A stretch of 64,000 bases of DNA from assembly GCF_000243675.2 (NCBI RefSeq), contig NZ_AHMM02000015.1, forward strand, positions 971,772 to 1,035,771, read 5' to 3'. Below, piece by piece: positions 1-9,560 of the stretch. Both the position numbers and the translations under genes were made by a program. Origin of the DNA: Leptospira inadai serovar Lyme str. 10. Its GTDB lineage: Bacteria > Spirochaetota > Leptospiria > Leptospirales > Leptospiraceae. Each line of letters begins with the position of its first letter. The stretch's first letter is position 1. The notes below the pieces were generated by a model. It was not told the DNA's origin, did no database searches, and saw only the letters and a list, made by a program, of their open reading frames with translations.

Positions 1-777
1 GGAAAATACCAGTGCGATCCCGAAGCCTGCGGATAGCGTAAAGAAAATCTGTCCCGCCGCCGAAATCCAAACCTTGGCCTGCCCGAGCGAATTCCAGTCG
101 GGGTTCCACATTTTTCCCAATCCGATTTCGATTCCCTCCAGGGTTAAAACTCGGACTAAAACGATCACGGAGCAGATCAACATCAGCGGGACCGCGATCT
201 TGGCAAAAATCTCGATTCCCTTCGCAATTCCGCGGTATACTAAAATAAAATTCATGAGAAAGCAGGCGAGGGTCGCGTAGAAAATCTTTCCGGCAATGGC
301 GGAACCGTTCTCTTTCGCACCGACTAATGTTTGAAAATAATCCGTAGCGGTCGCGATAACGGCGCTTTGATTATTCCCGTTCATGGTGAGATTGACCTGG
401 CCGGTGGCAAAATCGAAAGCGTAAGCAAGACACCAGGCCTCAACAAAAACATAATATACGTAAATAAGAAGCGGAATGGTAATCCCGATGGCTCCGACTA
501 GCCGAAGGGGAATTCCCGACAGGTATGAGCGAAAGAGATTCGGCGCGCTATGACCTTGTTCTCCGCCGAGTCGTCCCATGACCCATTCCGTGATGCAGAC
601 AGGAATTCCGACTAAGATGAAACTTACGATATAAGGAAGTAAAAAGGCTCCGCCTCCGTTTTGAACGGCCTGTCCCGGAAATCGTAAAAAATTACCCAGA
701 CCGATCGCTCCCGAGGCCACGGTTAAAATGAGTCCAGTGCGGGATTTCCAGCGTTCCTTAACAGGTTGATTCGGCAT
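1..777 (-). CDS. Neurotransmitter:sodium symporter family transporter (partial)
   Basis: The reverse strand is open from an ATG at 777-775 to the window edge: 259 codons, with the C-terminal part outside the window. The N-terminus carries the family signature of the first membrane helix, [20 protein letters not shown] near residues 23-42, very close to the LeuT/NSS motif that binds sodium and substrate. At least five more hydrophobic segments follow. The family moves amino acids or related small molecules into the cell with Na+ across the inner membrane. Substrate cannot be inferred. It is transcribed away from clpB, leaving a 244-bp divergent spacer in which I see no clear operator. About 600 residues would be expected in full. 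Confidence 0.9.
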   Translation of the reverse strand, partial: MPNQPVKERWKSRTGLILTVASGAIGLGNFLRFPGQAVQNGGGAFLLPYIVSFILVGIPVCITEWVMGRLGGEQGHSAPNLFRSYLSGIPLRLVGAIGITIPLLIYVYYVFVEAWCLAYAFDFATGQVNLTMNGNNQSAVIATATDYFQTLVGAKENGSAIAGKIFYATLACFLMNFILVYRGIAKGIEIFAKIAVPLMLICSVIVLVRVLTLEGIEIGLGKMWNPDWNSLGQAKVWISAAGQIFFTLSAGFGIALVFS

Positions 778-1021
778 TGCGTTTTCCGTATGGGGATGAT
801 TTCCGAGCTATTTTCAGCTCGAAAGCGAAGATGAATCATAATCGCACGAGAAGAACTCTGTTTGTCAAAAGGATTTCCATTTAAGGAAAGGAAAAAAACG
901 GGACATAAATCTAAGAAAAAAGTCTCTGACTATGTGGCAGAAAATTAGGCCGTTCTTTAAGCGTGGGAGTCTAAATTTACAACCGGGGAAGAGAGATGCT
1001 CCCTGGCTGGGGCGATAGAAA

Positions 1022-3601
1022 ATGAAATTGGATAAGATTACCGTAAAACTAAATGAAGCTTTGTCGGAAGCACAAACTACGGCCGGAAATTTAAAACATC
1101 CTGAAATCAAGGAAGAACATATCGTAGCTCAAATTCTATCTCAGGGAGACGGATTTGCGCCACCGATATTCTCTAGATTGAGTTTGCCTCTGGATGAATT
1201 TCGTCGAAGGACCGAGTCCGCGCTTCAAAAACTTCCCAAGGTGGAAGGTGACACCGAGAGGGGTTTTTCGAGAGAGGCCGTGTCCCTCCTGCAAAATTCC
1301 GAAGCGTTGCGAAAGGAGCTAAAGGACGATTATCTTAGCACGGATCATGTCCTTCTCGGATTTGTTCGATCCGGAATTTCCCCGCTACGGCAGGAATTTC
1401 AAAAACTCGGATTGGACTATGCAAAATTATTGAAAGTCGTTTTAGACGTAAGGAAAGGACAACCTATTATGGACGAATCTCCGGAAAACAAGGTGGACGC
1501 TCTTAAAAAATATGCGAAGAACTTAAACGAGCTCGCAAAGAAAGGAAAGCTAGATCCGGTTATCGGAAGAGACGAGGAAATTCGTCGTACCATCCAGGTT
1601 TTGACGAGAAGGACCAAAAACAATCCTGTTCTTATCGGGGAACCCGGCGTGGGCAAGACCGCAATCGTAGAAGGATTGGCGAACAAAATCATTCAGGGAG
1701 AAGTTCCGGAAGGAATTAAGAATAAGATTATCTATGCTCTGGATTTAGGGGCTATGATAGCCGGTGCTAAATATAGGGGAGAATTCGAAGAAAGACTCAA
1801 GGCTACTTTAGACGAAGTCAAGCAGAGCGAGGGGAATATCATTCTCTTTATAGACGAGATTCATACTCTCGTCGGAGCCGGGGCGACCGAGGGAGCGATG
1901 GACGCGTCGAATATGCTCAAACCTATGTTGGCTCGGGGAGAACTGCGCTGTATCGGTGCTACGACACTCAAGGAATACCAGAAATACATCGAGAAGGATG
2001 CCGCATTAGAGAGAAGATTCCAACCGGTTCTCGTTAAAGAACCGAGCGTAGAAGAAACGGTAACGATTCTCAGGGGATTAAAAGACCGATACGAGTTACA
2101 TCACGGAATTAAGATTTTGGATTCCGCGTTGGTTGCGGCCGCGACTCTTTCCAATCGTTATATCGCCGATCGCTTCTTACCCGACAAAGCCGTCGATTTG
2201 ATAGACGAGGCTAGTTCTAAAATGCGGATCGAAATGGATTCCATGCCGGAAGAATTGGATCGTCTCAGTAAAAAGATCCAATCCCTTAAGATCGAGAGGG
2301 AAGCCCTAAAACGGGAAACGGATCCTGCTTCCAAGCAACGTACCGAAATATTGGTAAAGGAATTGGTCGAGCAAGAGGAGACCTTCAGGACTCTCAAGGC
2401 ACGATGGGATTTGGAAAAATCCAAGATCGCAAAGATTAAGGAAATTAAGGAACAGATAGACCGATTTAAGGTCCTGGAAGCGGAAGCCGAACGACGGGGA
2501 GAGATCAACCGTGTGGCCGAGATTCGTTACGGTAAATTAATCGAACTCGACAAACAGATGGAAAAGGCCAACGAGGAGCTTAAAAAGATCGCGGGAGCTA
2601 GCCGTCTCTTGAAAGAGGAAGTGGACGAGGAGGATATCGCGAATATCGTTTCCCGCTGGACCGGAATTCCGGTTTCTAAGATGCTTCAAGGCGAAAAGGC
2701 AAAGCTTCTAGATATGGAGGAAGCTCTCAAGGCAAAAGTAATCGGGCAAGATCATGCCTTGTCTTTATTATCCGAAGCGATTCGAAGATCAAGGGCAGGG
2801 ATGGCCGATCCGCATAGACCGATCGGAACATTTCTTTTTCTCGGTCCGACGGGAGTAGGTAAAACGGAGACTGCAAAGGCTCTTTCGGAATTCCTCTTTA
2901 ACGATCCGAATGCGATGCTCAGGATCGATATGAGCGAATATATGGAAGCGCATTCCGTAGCCAGATTGATAGGAGCTCCTCCCGGTTATATCGGACATGA
3001 AGAGGGCGGGCAGCTCACCGAGGCAGTAAGAAGAAGACCCTATTCGGTCATACTCTTTGATGAAGTGGAAAAAGCCCATCCTGAAGTCTTCAATGTATTC
3101 CTGCAGATTCTGGATGAAGGTAGATTGACGGATAGTAAAGGGCGGAGCGTGGATTTCAAGAATACAGTGATTATTCTGACTTCGAATCTAGGATCCGATA
3201 TATTGGGTTCGCCCGAATACAGCGCGGAAGAAAAGGAAAGGTTGGTCGAGCAACGACTGAAGAAACAGTTCAAACCCGAATTTTTAAATCGTTTGGACGA
3301 GGTGATTTTGTTTAAGTCCGTGGACGAAGCGATGCTTTCCAAAATCTCCGAACTGCAATTGCAGATCATGTCAAAGAAAGCAGAGGAGAACGGTTTGAAT
3401 GTCAGCTTCACTCCTGCTCTGAAGCAATACGTCACCAAAGCGGGTTTCGATCCGGAATACGGAGCAAGACCTCTCAAGCGATTAATCCAAAGAGAAATCG
3501 GGAATGCACTCAGCTCCTATATATTAAAAGGGGACTTTCAGCAGGGGCAAAAAGTGAACGTAGACTATCAGGTTGGTCGGGTAGAAATTAAAAAAGGCTG
3601 A
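1022..3601 (+). CDS. clpB: ATP-dependent disaggregase ClpB
   Basis: This 859-residue protein has the full ClpB layout: Clp N-domain (1-145), first AAA+ module with Walker A GEPGVGKT at about 206 and Walker [10 protein letters not shown], a long charged coiled-coil M-domain (about 410-530), second AAA+ module with Walker A GPTGVGKT at about 608 and Walker [15 protein letters not shown], and the C-terminal D2-small domain. The M-domain separates ClpB from ClpA and ClpC. ClpB works with DnaK in the cytosol to pull apart aggregated proteins after heat stress; in Leptospira it is known for stress survival. Length is normal. The gene stands alone, and no CIRCE element is visible upstream. Two hairpins follow it. 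Confidence 0.98.
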   Translation: MKLDKITVKLNEALSEAQTTAGNLKHPEIKEEHIVAQILSQGDGFAPPIFSRLSLPLDEFRRRTESALQKLPKVEGDTERGFSREAVSLLQNSEALRKELKDDYLSTDHVLLGFVRSGISPLRQEFQKLGLDYAKLLKVVLDVRKGQPIMDESPENKVDALKKYAKNLNELAKKGKLDPVIGRDEEIRRTIQVLTRRTKNNPVLIGEPGVGKTAIVEGLANKIIQGEVPEGIKNKIIYALDLGAMIAGAKYRGEFEERLKATLDEVKQSEGNIILFIDEIHTLVGAGATEGAMDASNMLKPMLARGELRCIGATTLKEYQKYIEKDAALERRFQPVLVKEPSVEETVTILRGLKDRYELHHGIKILDSALVAAATLSNRYIADRFLPDKAVDLIDEASSKMRIEMDSMPEELDRLSKKIQSLKIEREALKRETDPASKQRTEILVKELVEQEETFRTLKARWDLEKSKIAKIKEIKEQIDRFKVLEAEAERRGEINRVAEIRYGKLIELDKQMEKANEELKKIAGASRLLKEEVDEEDIANIVSRWTGIPVSKMLQGEKAKLLDMEEALKAKVIGQDHALSLLSEAIRRSRAGMADPHRPIGTFLFLGPTGVGKTETAKALSEFLFNDPNAMLRIDMSEYMEAHSVARLIGAPPGYIGHEEGGQLTEAVRRRPYSVILFDEVEKAHPEVFNVFLQILDEGRLTDSKGRSVDFKNTVIILTSNLGSDILGSPEYSAEEKERLVEQRLKKQFKPEFLNRLDEVILFKSVDEAMLSKISELQLQIMSKKAEENGLNVSFTPALKQYVTKAGFDPEYGARPLKRLIQREIGNALSSYILKGDFQQGQKVNVDYQVGRVEIKKG

Positions 3602-3630
3602 CTCGATTCCTAAGGCAGTCTTCAAATAAA

Positions 3631-3652
3631 AACCCCGGTAGAGGCCGGGGTT
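3631..3652 (-). terminator. Rho-independent terminator, minus-strand polarity
   Basis: An 8-bp perfect stem (AACCCCGG / CCGGGGTT) has a 6-base loop. The A-run at 3626-3632 becomes a U-run after the hairpin on the minus-strand transcript, so it best serves the HTH gene reading toward clpB. It may also act weakly on clpB. Confidence 0.75.
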
Positions 3653-3694
3653 CATTGGGGATGCAAATTTCCGAGGGAGAAAAAGGTTAGAATG

Positions 3695-3723
3695 AACGGG
3701 AGGCGAGTTAGCCTCCCGTTTTT
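3695..3723 (+). terminator. Rho-independent terminator of clpB
   Basis: A 10-bp perfect stem (AACGGGAGGC / GCCTCCCGTT) with a 6-base loop is followed by a T-run at 3719-3723. It ends just before the stop codon of the convergent HTH gene, so the two genes are insulated from both sides. Confidence 0.85.
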
Positions 3724-3726
3724 GAA

Positions 3727-4152
3727 TCAGAATTCTACTTTCAGTAAAAACAATTCTTCTTTTTTCATTTTTAGGACCTTAGAGGCCATGTTCTTAAATT
3801 CTTCTGGCGGTTCCAAGAGACCCAATTCTACTTTAGATAGAAATGGAGTGGAAACCTTTAATTTTTTTGCCATGTCATATTGCTTAATTCCCAACTCTCT
3901 ACGTTTTGCCCAGAGTTTGTTGGTGAGGCCTTGGCTGAATTCGGGATAAACATCTTCGACCGGACGGTCGTTGAATAATTTATCAAGAGTGGTTTTCAAA
4001 TATTTCGCACAAGCTTGTCTGAATTTCTCAGTAGGAGCCTGGCTTCCCGTTTCGATCTTGGAGAGGTAGCTAGGGGAAACGCCCAAAGCCCTTGCCATAT
4101 CGTATTGTTTGACACCCCGTTTTTTTCGGAGCATGTAGATGTGGTTATTCAT
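3727..4152 (-). CDS. Transcriptional regulator with two tandem XRE-type HTH domains
   Basis: The 141-residue protein holds two copies of a Cro/CI-type helix-turn-helix. The first spans about residues 1-60 (KQYDMARALGVSPSYLSKIE), the second about 77-137 (KQYDMAKKLKVSTPFLSKVE). The copies are clearly homologous, so the protein arose by internal duplication. There is no ligand or dimerisation domain, so one chain may bind DNA with both units, as a built-in dimer. A good Shine-Dalgarno (GAGGGGA) precedes the ATG at 4152. A 10-bp inverted repeat 110-145 bases upstream could be its own operator. Target genes are unknown. Confidence 0.85.
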   Translation of the reverse strand: MNNHIYMLRKKRGVKQYDMARALGVSPSYLSKIETGSQAPTEKFRQACAKYLKTTLDKLFNDRPVEDVYPEFSQGLTNKLWAKRRELGIKQYDMAKKLKVSTPFLSKVELGLLEPPEEFKNMASKVLKMKKEELFLLKVEF

Positions 4153-4536
4153 TCTATCCCCTCTTTTTTACCGTTCTATTCATGCGTCATATAGGCTCAA
4201 GAATAAATTTCCATTACGTCCCGTTTCACTAGTTGGGCTACAATTTTTTTCCTATTTCATGCGATTCTTACTAAAAAAAGGATCGTCAGTAAGAATCTCG
4301 GTCTTTTGACGAAAATTCGTGCCATTTAAACAGGGTCCCTTTTTCTTAGATCGGAAAAGTAAGTGAAATACCGTCTAAAAATAGAACGTACTATCTAACT
4401 CCAAATCGGCGCTGACTTCCGAAGAATATTTCAGGAGATCCGCTTAAGAGGGTTTTTACACGTTACGCTGGCACTAAAAATGACGGCATTTTGCATTATT
4501 CTATGAAAAGAAGGGAAAACCTAAAATCGAATAAAA
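4153..4536. other. Intergenic region upstream of the HTH regulator
   Basis: No ORF of note lies here. The stretch is AT-rich and should hold the regulator's promoter, reading leftward. Its one clear structure is an inverted repeat, listed separately. Nothing else is recognisable between the repeat and the terminator at 4537. Confidence 0.5.
4263..4297. promoter_or_regulatory. Inverted repeat, candidate operator
   Basis: GATTCTTACT (4263-4272) is repeated as its exact reverse complement at 4288-4297 with a 15-base spacer. It sits upstream of the double-HTH regulator gene. A two-domain HTH protein could bind both half-sites; a hairpin in a leader transcript is the alternative. Confidence 0.35.
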
Positions 4537-4564
4537 AAGCCTCGGTCAAATAAGACCGAGGCTT
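4537..4564 (-). terminator. Rho-independent terminator
   Basis: A perfect 11-bp stem (AAGCCTCGGTC / GACCGAGGCTT) with a 6-base loop is followed, on the minus strand, by a U-run from the A's at 4533-4538. It lies 30 bases past the stop codon of the lipoprotein gene at 4594-6087. Confidence 0.88.
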
Positions 4565-4593
4565 GGTGCGATACGAAATTTCTGACCAGGTAT

Positions 4594-6087
4594 TTAAATC
4601 TTTCCGGACTTAAGTTGTTCGGTAGCAACCGTCAACTGATACTCGGATTTTAATTTACCGATAAATTCCTGGGCAAGGCTTTGTTTTTTAGAATCCAATA
4701 ACTCTTGACGAATCTTTTCTCTCACGTCCGCAAAGGGAAGAGGTATCCGTTCTTGTTGGTTGGTCGGATTCGGTTTGGAATACGAGAACATTTTGCCCGC
4801 TTCGTAAGTGGTTCTGATTTCCGCTTCGGTAACGTCTATCTTCGGCGGAAACACTTTCTTCATCAAAAGCGGCAATACTAGGAATCGTCTTTGAATCGGG
4901 AACAACTCTTTATATTCGTCGGAGTTCCGAATTCGCTTAATAGCCTCCGAGCGTTCTCCGATTTTTAGCGGCAGATATCGGGAAGAATAGAAGTTAATCA
5001 CCATCGATTTTTCGTCTTTCGCGGGAGTCGCATCCGTACCGCTGATCGCCGCAAAATCTTTAAATTTTTCTAATACTTCCTTATAACGAACGACTTCTCC
5101 GGTCTTTTTATCCGTTAAGAGAACGGTCTCGGGAGTGATCGCCCCGATATTCGCTTGGGAGATTTGCGCGGGTTCCCAACCGGACTCCGTCATCACCTGG
5201 TCGATACTCTTTTTCCAAGCTTCGGCCAGAAATTTATTTTTATAGTAATCCGCGTATTGGCCCGCAATTTCTTCGACCCGCAATTCGGAATAGAACTTCG
5301 AGTTTTTCTTATCATCTTCGCTTAAATTATCTTTCTTAAGATAATCCTTGGCGGCATCCCTTTGTTTGCCTAATTCGTTTTTAAAAAGTTTTTCTAATCT
5401 AGCTAGATAGATGTTTTCGAGTCTTTCGGAACGTAAGATATAAATTTTACCTGCGCTTTCCTCTAAAATCCATTGCCCTTTATTTTCGGCGGCCTTGGAA
5501 AGAATTGCGGAGAGCGGGTCATTCCCGCAATCCAAACAGGCAGGTTCTAGTACTCCGCTTACCGACTTTCTTTGAGGCTCTTCGGTATTCTCCGATACGA
5601 ATCTCGCGACGTCTTTCTTGGAGGAAAGTTTCTTGAGTTGCTCCAGATACTCGTCCGCTTTTTGCCTTAAAGTCTTTCCTGTGGTCGGGTCGGGAGAAGC
5701 CACTAGCAAGACTCGAATGAAGGCCATTCTTACTTTACCTTCTTTCGTAATTTGATCCTCGAATTTCTTGCGGTAGAGAGAGAATGCAAATTGCGGTTCG
5801 GAATATTTCAGGAATCTTTCCATGTCCCCTTCGGAGACCAAGGAATGATCTTTATTATAGAGTTCCGCGATTTTTAAAAGACTGAGTTCTTCCAAAACCT
5901 TATTTTGGTTTTCGACGGAAGCTGTCGTTTCATCCACCTTTCTGCCTTTTAAGCTGTAAAAATAATGGAGTCTTAGTTCTTTTCTAGTTAGGGTTCCGCC
6001 TTTAAAAGAGGCGAGTACGTCGGAATCCAATTTGCAATCGGCAAACAGGAAGCCCAAGAGTGAGAGTACTATGATTTTTTTACTCAT
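4594..6087 (-). CDS. Lipoprotein, possible SurA/PrsA-like periplasmic foldase
   Basis: The 497-residue protein starts with a short lipoprotein signal (hydrophobic stretch, then LFADC with Cys18), so it should be lipid-anchored. The rest is charged and mostly helical. The opening after the signal (GGTLTRKELRLHYFYSLKGR) and long helical blocks ending in a C-terminal DVREKIRQELLDSKKQSLAQEFIGKLKSEY stretch, shown here only as features, resemble chaperone segments of SurA/PrsA proteins; no clear parvulin active site is seen. The function is therefore only a suggestion. It is the last gene of a leftward run that includes the two genes upstream, and a strong terminator follows. Confidence 0.7.
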   Translation of the reverse strand: MSKKIIVLSLLGFLFADCKLDSDVLASFKGGTLTRKELRLHYFYSLKGRKVDETTASVENQNKVLEELSLLKIAELYNKDHSLVSEGDMERFLKYSEPQFAFSLYRKKFEDQITKEGKVRMAFIRVLLVASPDPTTGKTLRQKADEYLEQLKKLSSKKDVARFVSENTEEPQRKSVSGVLEPACLDCGNDPLSAILSKAAENKGQWILEESAGKIYILRSERLENIYLARLEKLFKNELGKQRDAAKDYLKKDNLSEDDKKNSKFYSELRVEEIAGQYADYYKNKFLAEAWKKSIDQVMTESGWEPAQISQANIGAITPETVLLTDKKTGEVVRYKEVLEKFKDFAAISGTDATPAKDEKSMVINFYSSRYLPLKIGERSEAIKRIRNSDEYKELFPIQRRFLVLPLLMKKVFPPKIDVTEAEIRTTYEAGKMFSYSKPNPTNQQERIPLPFADVREKIRQELLDSKKQSLAQEFIGKLKSEYQLTVATEQLKSGKI

Positions 6088-6128
6088 ATTTCTTTTCTAT
6101 TACCTGGTTTTACGGAGTTTAGGGAGGA

Positions 6129-6476
6129 TCAGTATTTGTGAATGGTCTTTCGGGCAGGTTGCGAGTGCTTTCCTTGGATTTCAACGGATATTTCCTGAGT
6201 GAGTCGTTTTTCGTTATCCTGGTACAATCCTTCCGCGGCTCTCGCACCGGAGGGGGGCGACGGAGAGTTCCAATCGCTCGGAGTTTCCTTAGTAGATAAG
6301 GAAAGCATTTCATCTCTTTGAGCCGTTAGTTTTCGCATTTCGGCGCCGATCGAGTCTCGAAGCGATTCGGAATAATCCCGGTCGGCAGCGATTCGATCCC
6401 TAATCTTTCCCAATTCGGTAAGATCTCGTTCGATCTCCTCGGTTTTTCGTAGAAGGTGAGCAACTTTAATCTTCAT
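6129..6476 (-). CDS. Small coiled-coil protein of unknown function
   Basis: The protein is about 115 residues if it starts at the ATG at 6476 (MKIKVAHLLRKTEEIERD); an in-frame ATG 15 bases upstream is also possible. Residues 5-60 are strongly heptad-like and charged; the C-terminal half is polar and proline-rich. The start overlaps the stop of the upstream membrane-protein gene by 11 bases, implying translational coupling. I do not recognise the family. Confidence 0.65.
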   Translation of the reverse strand: MKIKVAHLLRKTEEIERDLTELGKIRDRIAADRDYSESLRDSIGAEMRKLTAQRDEMLSLSTKETPSDWNSPSPPSGARAAEGLYQDNEKRLTQEISVEIQGKHSQPARKTIHKY

Positions 6477-7212
6477 AAGAATGCCTGCCATTTAAGGAGG
6501 AACCACCCATTTCGGAGTCTGGTTCCTGGGTCTCTTCTTGCAAGTACGAAAAGAAGAGACCCACAGTATAACCCGGAAATTCCGGTCCGGGACGGGAGGC
6601 CGCTACGAGTAAAAAAGAAAGTAAGAAAATGATCTTTTCGGACCCTTCGCCTTCCTTACCGTAAAAAAGAAGAATTCCAATCGCCGAACAGAGTAGGATG
6701 GCTTTCGCGAAAGATGGCTCGGATGGTTGAGATGGATCGGAAACTAAAAATCCGATCGTGCTAGCGACAAGTAATAGCGAGAGTAGGACGGTTCGAAGTT
6801 TCTTTCCCAGAATTCCACGTAGAAATAAGACCCCCATTCCGGGAGCGAGAAAAGCGGAATATTCCTCCTTCGAGTAAGAAAAAATGATTCCACAGGCGAA
6901 TAAGAGTGAAAAAACCCCTTCCCGAAAGATCGAAATGGAAGGCCCCCGAAACCGTGAAATATCCCGGCAGGAAATGATACCGGCTAAACTGAGGCAGATT
7001 AAATCAAGGATATCCTCGGGCGAGGAGCCGTCCCAGAGCGATGTGATACATAGAGTGAGAGGAAATAGTAATACGAATGGATTGAGAGGTTTGATTCCGG
7101 ACCGTACGAGCATCGAGCTAGTCAAGGTCACTCCGAGGATTAATACGCCGGAAAACGGAAAATTGTACGATTTGAAAAAGAGAAAGGCGGAAGTGAATAG
7201 CAGAAAAACCAT
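6466..7212 (-). CDS. Integral membrane protein of unknown function
   Basis: The protein has 248 residues with about eight hydrophobic segments and short loops, so it is an inner-membrane protein. The C-terminal 25 residues are acidic and polar. No family motif is visible. It is divergent from the STAS gene, with 46 bases between start codons, so both promoters share that gap. It is the first gene of a leftward unit with the coiled-coil protein and the lipoprotein. A plus-strand ORF inside it (6884-7243) looks like an antisense shadow. Confidence 0.75.
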   Translation of the reverse strand: MVFLLFTSAFLFFKSYNFPFSGVLILGVTLTSSMLVRSGIKPLNPFVLLFPLTLCITSLWDGSSPEDILDLICLSLAGIISCRDISRFRGPSISIFREGVFSLLFACGIIFSYSKEEYSAFLAPGMGVLFLRGILGKKLRTVLLSLLLVASTIGFLVSDPSQPSEPSFAKAILLCSAIGILLFYGKEGEGSEKIIFLLSFLLVAASRPGPEFPGYTVGLFFSYLQEETQEPDSEMGGSSLNGRHSYED

Positions 7213-7258
7213 TTGTATCTTTTCGGAAAATTCCGTATTCTGACCAATCGAGGAAGCT

Positions 7259-7609
7259 ATGATCCTGAACGAGATTTTAATCTCGACGGAAAAGATAGAC
7301 AGCGTTCAAGTTCTGAAATTGCAGGGTTCTATCAACTCCTTTACGGAGAAAAAATTTAGGGACGTTCTTTCTGTCGCCGTCCGTCAAGGTCCCGTAATTA
7401 TGGATCTGGAAGACGTGCACCTTATCTCTTCTACGGGTGTTCAGGCCTTAAAGGAAGTGAGTCAGGTGAGTTTCGGGAATAAAAATAAGCTAGTCTTAGT
7501 GAATATCTCGAGGGCCATCACCAACGTATTCAGGATGGCCGGTTTAAACGGTTTTTTTTTGATCGCCGGAGACGAGGAAGCGGCTTTAAAGATCGCTTCT
7601 AAAAGATGA
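7259..7609 (+). CDS. STAS-domain anti-sigma factor antagonist
   Basis: The whole 116-residue protein is one STAS domain of the SpoIIAA/RsbV type. The phosphorylation loop ISSTGVQALKEV is intact, with serines at 57-58 where a partner-switch kinase would act. Such proteins bind an anti-sigma factor or switch kinase in their unphosphorylated form. No kinase or phosphatase is next door, so the partner is encoded elsewhere. AGGAAGC precedes the ATG. The lipid kinase-like gene follows 16 bases later and is probably cotranscribed. Confidence 0.9.
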   Translation: MILNEILISTEKIDSVQVLKLQGSINSFTEKKFRDVLSVAVRQGPVIMDLEDVHLISSTGVQALKEVSQVSFGNKNKLVLVNISRAITNVFRMAGLNGFFLIAGDEEAALKIASKR

Positions 7610-7625
7610 ATTAGGATTTAGAAAA

Positions 7626-8375
7626 TTGGAAATGACAAACCCCGCTTCCTTTAATTATTTTCGCAAGGCTTGGCATTTATTAGGCCTCTTGATACCGGTC
7701 TGCTATTATTTCGACGTCTTCAAAGGTGGATTCGGTTTGGAGCACGCTACCTGGGTGATTCTTACATTCCTCTTATTCTTCTCTTTAGGCTTACTTGTGA
7801 TCTTGGAATTCTCCCGATTTAGGATCCAGGCGGTTCAAAATTTATTCGTAAAAGTTGCCGGGCCTTTACTGAAAGAGGAAGAGAAATATAGGATCAACGG
7901 AACCTTTCCTTATTTTCTATCCATTACCTTCGTTGTTCTATTTTTTCCTCCGGATATAACGATCTTATCGATGCTGTTCTTGGTGATCGGAGATCCGATG
8001 GCGGCATGGGTAGGAGTTCATTTCGGAAGAAATCGATTCGCGAACGGAAAATCCAAGGAAGGGATCGTGGCATTTATCCTTTCCACCTTAATCGTCGGGC
8101 TTTGGTTTTTATACGTCATTCAGGCGCAACCGAAAGCGTTGGGAATTTATCAATACGGTTCGGGAGAATTTTCGCAGAATTTAACTTTGATTCTTCCTGC
8201 GATCGTTACTGCGGCATTTACGGAACTATATAGCGGGACCTACTGGAACGGTTTAATCGACGATAATTTATTGATTCCGGTGGTATCCGCTTTTGTGCTT
8301 GGGGTCATCGCTTTTCTGGTGTTGGGAATCGATAGCTCCCGAATTTTCCTAAATCCTCTGGATATGTTTTATTAA
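7626..8375 (+). CDS. CTP-dependent lipid kinase / phosphatidate cytidylyltransferase-like membrane protein
   Basis: The 249-residue protein has about seven membrane segments. The motif GDPMAAWVGVHFGRNRFANG, followed by KSKEG, is typical of the dolichol kinase / CTP-type diacylglycerol kinase branch of the CTP_transf_1 family. It probably phosphorylates a lipid alcohol in the inner membrane using CTP; the exact lipid is not known. Two starts are possible: TTG at 7626 has AGGA at a good distance, while ATG at 7632 has poorer spacing. I use TTG with reservation. A weak hairpin with a short T-run (8377-8397) follows and overlaps the end of the convergent lipoprotein gene. Confidence 0.85.
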   Translation: MEMTNPASFNYFRKAWHLLGLLIPVCYYFDVFKGGFGLEHATWVILTFLLFFSLGLLVILEFSRFRIQAVQNLFVKVAGPLLKEEEKYRINGTFPYFLSITFVVLFFPPDITILSMLFLVIGDPMAAWVGVHFGRNRFANGKSKEGIVAFILSTLIVGLWFLYVIQAQPKALGIYQYGSGEFSQNLTLILPAIVTAAFTELYSGTYWNGLIDDNLLIPVVSAFVLGVIAFLVLGIDSSRIFLNPLDMFY

Positions 8376-8376
8376 G

Positions 8377-8397
8377 AAATTCGACCGACGAATTTTT
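8377..8397 (+). terminator. Weak terminator-like hairpin
   Basis: AAATTCG / CGAATTT (7 bp, 5-base loop) is followed by TTTTT. The stem has only two G-C pairs, so it is weak. It lies between two convergent genes. Confidence 0.45.
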
Positions 8398-8971
8398 ACG
8401 GAGTCGATTTCGGTTCCGGTGGCAGTACGGAATATACGAAATCGATTCTTGTTTTGGTGCTTCCCTTAAACCAGGGCGAAGTCCAACTAAATTCCAAATC
8501 GGTCGGAAAGAGGCTAGTTTCATAAGGATACAGTTTCAATCGATTTTCTTTTTTTTGCTTAGCTTTGATCATACTGCCCAAATAATTAAAGGACCCGATC
8601 CAATCTTCCCCGACTTCGAAGCCCTCCATTTTTCCACGATCCCCTGCAAATTCGTAAATGGCTGCATAGGATTCTCGGATCCCTCTTTGTTCTTCCGGCG
8701 TGAATTTTCGATTCATGCGTAGGATGAAACCCGGGGTTTCCCTTGCGTGAAAATACAGGTAGTTTCCCAAGTCCTCCCAGGTGAGAGGTTTTTTGTTATT
8801 GGGAATTTTCACGTCGTATTTTCGATTGAGGGGAGTCGGTTCCTCGCAATTTCCATAGCGGGTAAAATAATCGCATAACTCCACTTTTTCGACCCGCAGA
8901 GGAGCCGGTTCGCAGCTAGCGAGAAAGATAAGAAGAGTAAGGATCTTAGCGTTTTTCCAGGGAAAGTACAT
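8396..8971 (-). CDS. Putative lipoprotein, unknown function
   Basis: The 191-residue protein begins with a lipoprotein signal peptide ending in IFLASC (Cys20). The mature part has three further cysteines early on and a mixed alpha/beta pattern. I recognise no family. Its start overlaps the end of the DUF4416 gene by 26 bases, so it is the last gene of a leftward operon that probably begins at eno or clpP. Confidence 0.75.
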   Translation of the reverse strand: MYFPWKNAKILTLLIFLASCEPAPLRVEKVELCDYFTRYGNCEEPTPLNRKYDVKIPNNKKPLTWEDLGNYLYFHARETPGFILRMNRKFTPEEQRGIRESYAAIYEFAGDRGKMEGFEVGEDWIGSFNYLGSMIKAKQKKENRLKLYPYETSLFPTDLEFSWTSPWFKGSTKTRIDFVYSVLPPEPKSTP

Positions 8972-9491
8972 ATGATTCTCTCAAGTTTGTAAAAAAGTAA
9001 ATCACTTCGGGCGCTTTAAAAAATTCCGGAGCCGAAGATTGACATATCCATTTCTGACTTTGATACGTGTATATGATTTCGGCAAATGCTCCGTGAAAAA
9101 GATAGATTCTATGCAAATCCTCTTCGATGAAAGATAAAACTAGGTTGTAAGGCGTCAGGTAGCCGGGAAAAATTCGAAAGGACTCGTCCGTTTTCCGGAG
9201 TTGCTCCTGGAATTTAAGGCATTCTTTTTGCAAGCTGGGTAATTCCTCTCTCGAGATACGACGTTTAAAGGAGAGTATCCTGGTTTGTCGTCCCAGAGGG
9301 GAATCCAAGAAGTTTGCGAATTGATGACTCCATTTAGGGAGGGCCTGTGATTCATATAGGGTTTGGGAGAAAGTGTTTTCCGCTTTTTCCTTCAACTTAT
9401 AGTAAGCTTCTTGATTCTCGAAAGATACGATTAAGAAAAATGATGCGGGTAAAGGTTTACGTTGCTTAGTTGCGGGTAGCTTTTGTTTCAC
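8946..9491 (-). CDS. DUF4416 family protein
   Basis: The protein has 181 residues. The segment FPGYLTPYNLVLSF followed by HRIYLFHGAFAEIIYTY matches my memory of the DUF4416 core, where a GYL...KLVLAT...HRIYLG.GIYAE pattern is typical, and SPLGRQTRILSFKRRI fits the family's earlier segment. The molecular function of the family is not known. It is soluble, with no signal peptide. It sits between a YheT-type hydrolase and a lipoprotein gene on the same strand. Confidence 0.8.
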   Translation of the reverse strand: MKQKLPATKQRKPLPASFFLIVSFENQEAYYKLKEKAENTFSQTLYESQALPKWSHQFANFLDSPLGRQTRILSFKRRISREELPSLQKECLKFQEQLRKTDESFRIFPGYLTPYNLVLSFIEEDLHRIYLFHGAFAEIIYTYQSQKWICQSSAPEFFKAPEVIYFFTNLRESYVLSLEKR

Positions 9492-9560
9492 GTCTGCTTA
9501 GAATTGTTTTCCGCTCATAAAGGCTTTCGGTGCGCCCGTCGAGAATCCCTGGAGATCAGA

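Noticed and set aside
6884..7243. 119-residue ORF antisense to the membrane protein at 6466-7212
   Set aside because: Very basic and polar composition, no start signal, explained as the complement of a hydrophobic gene.
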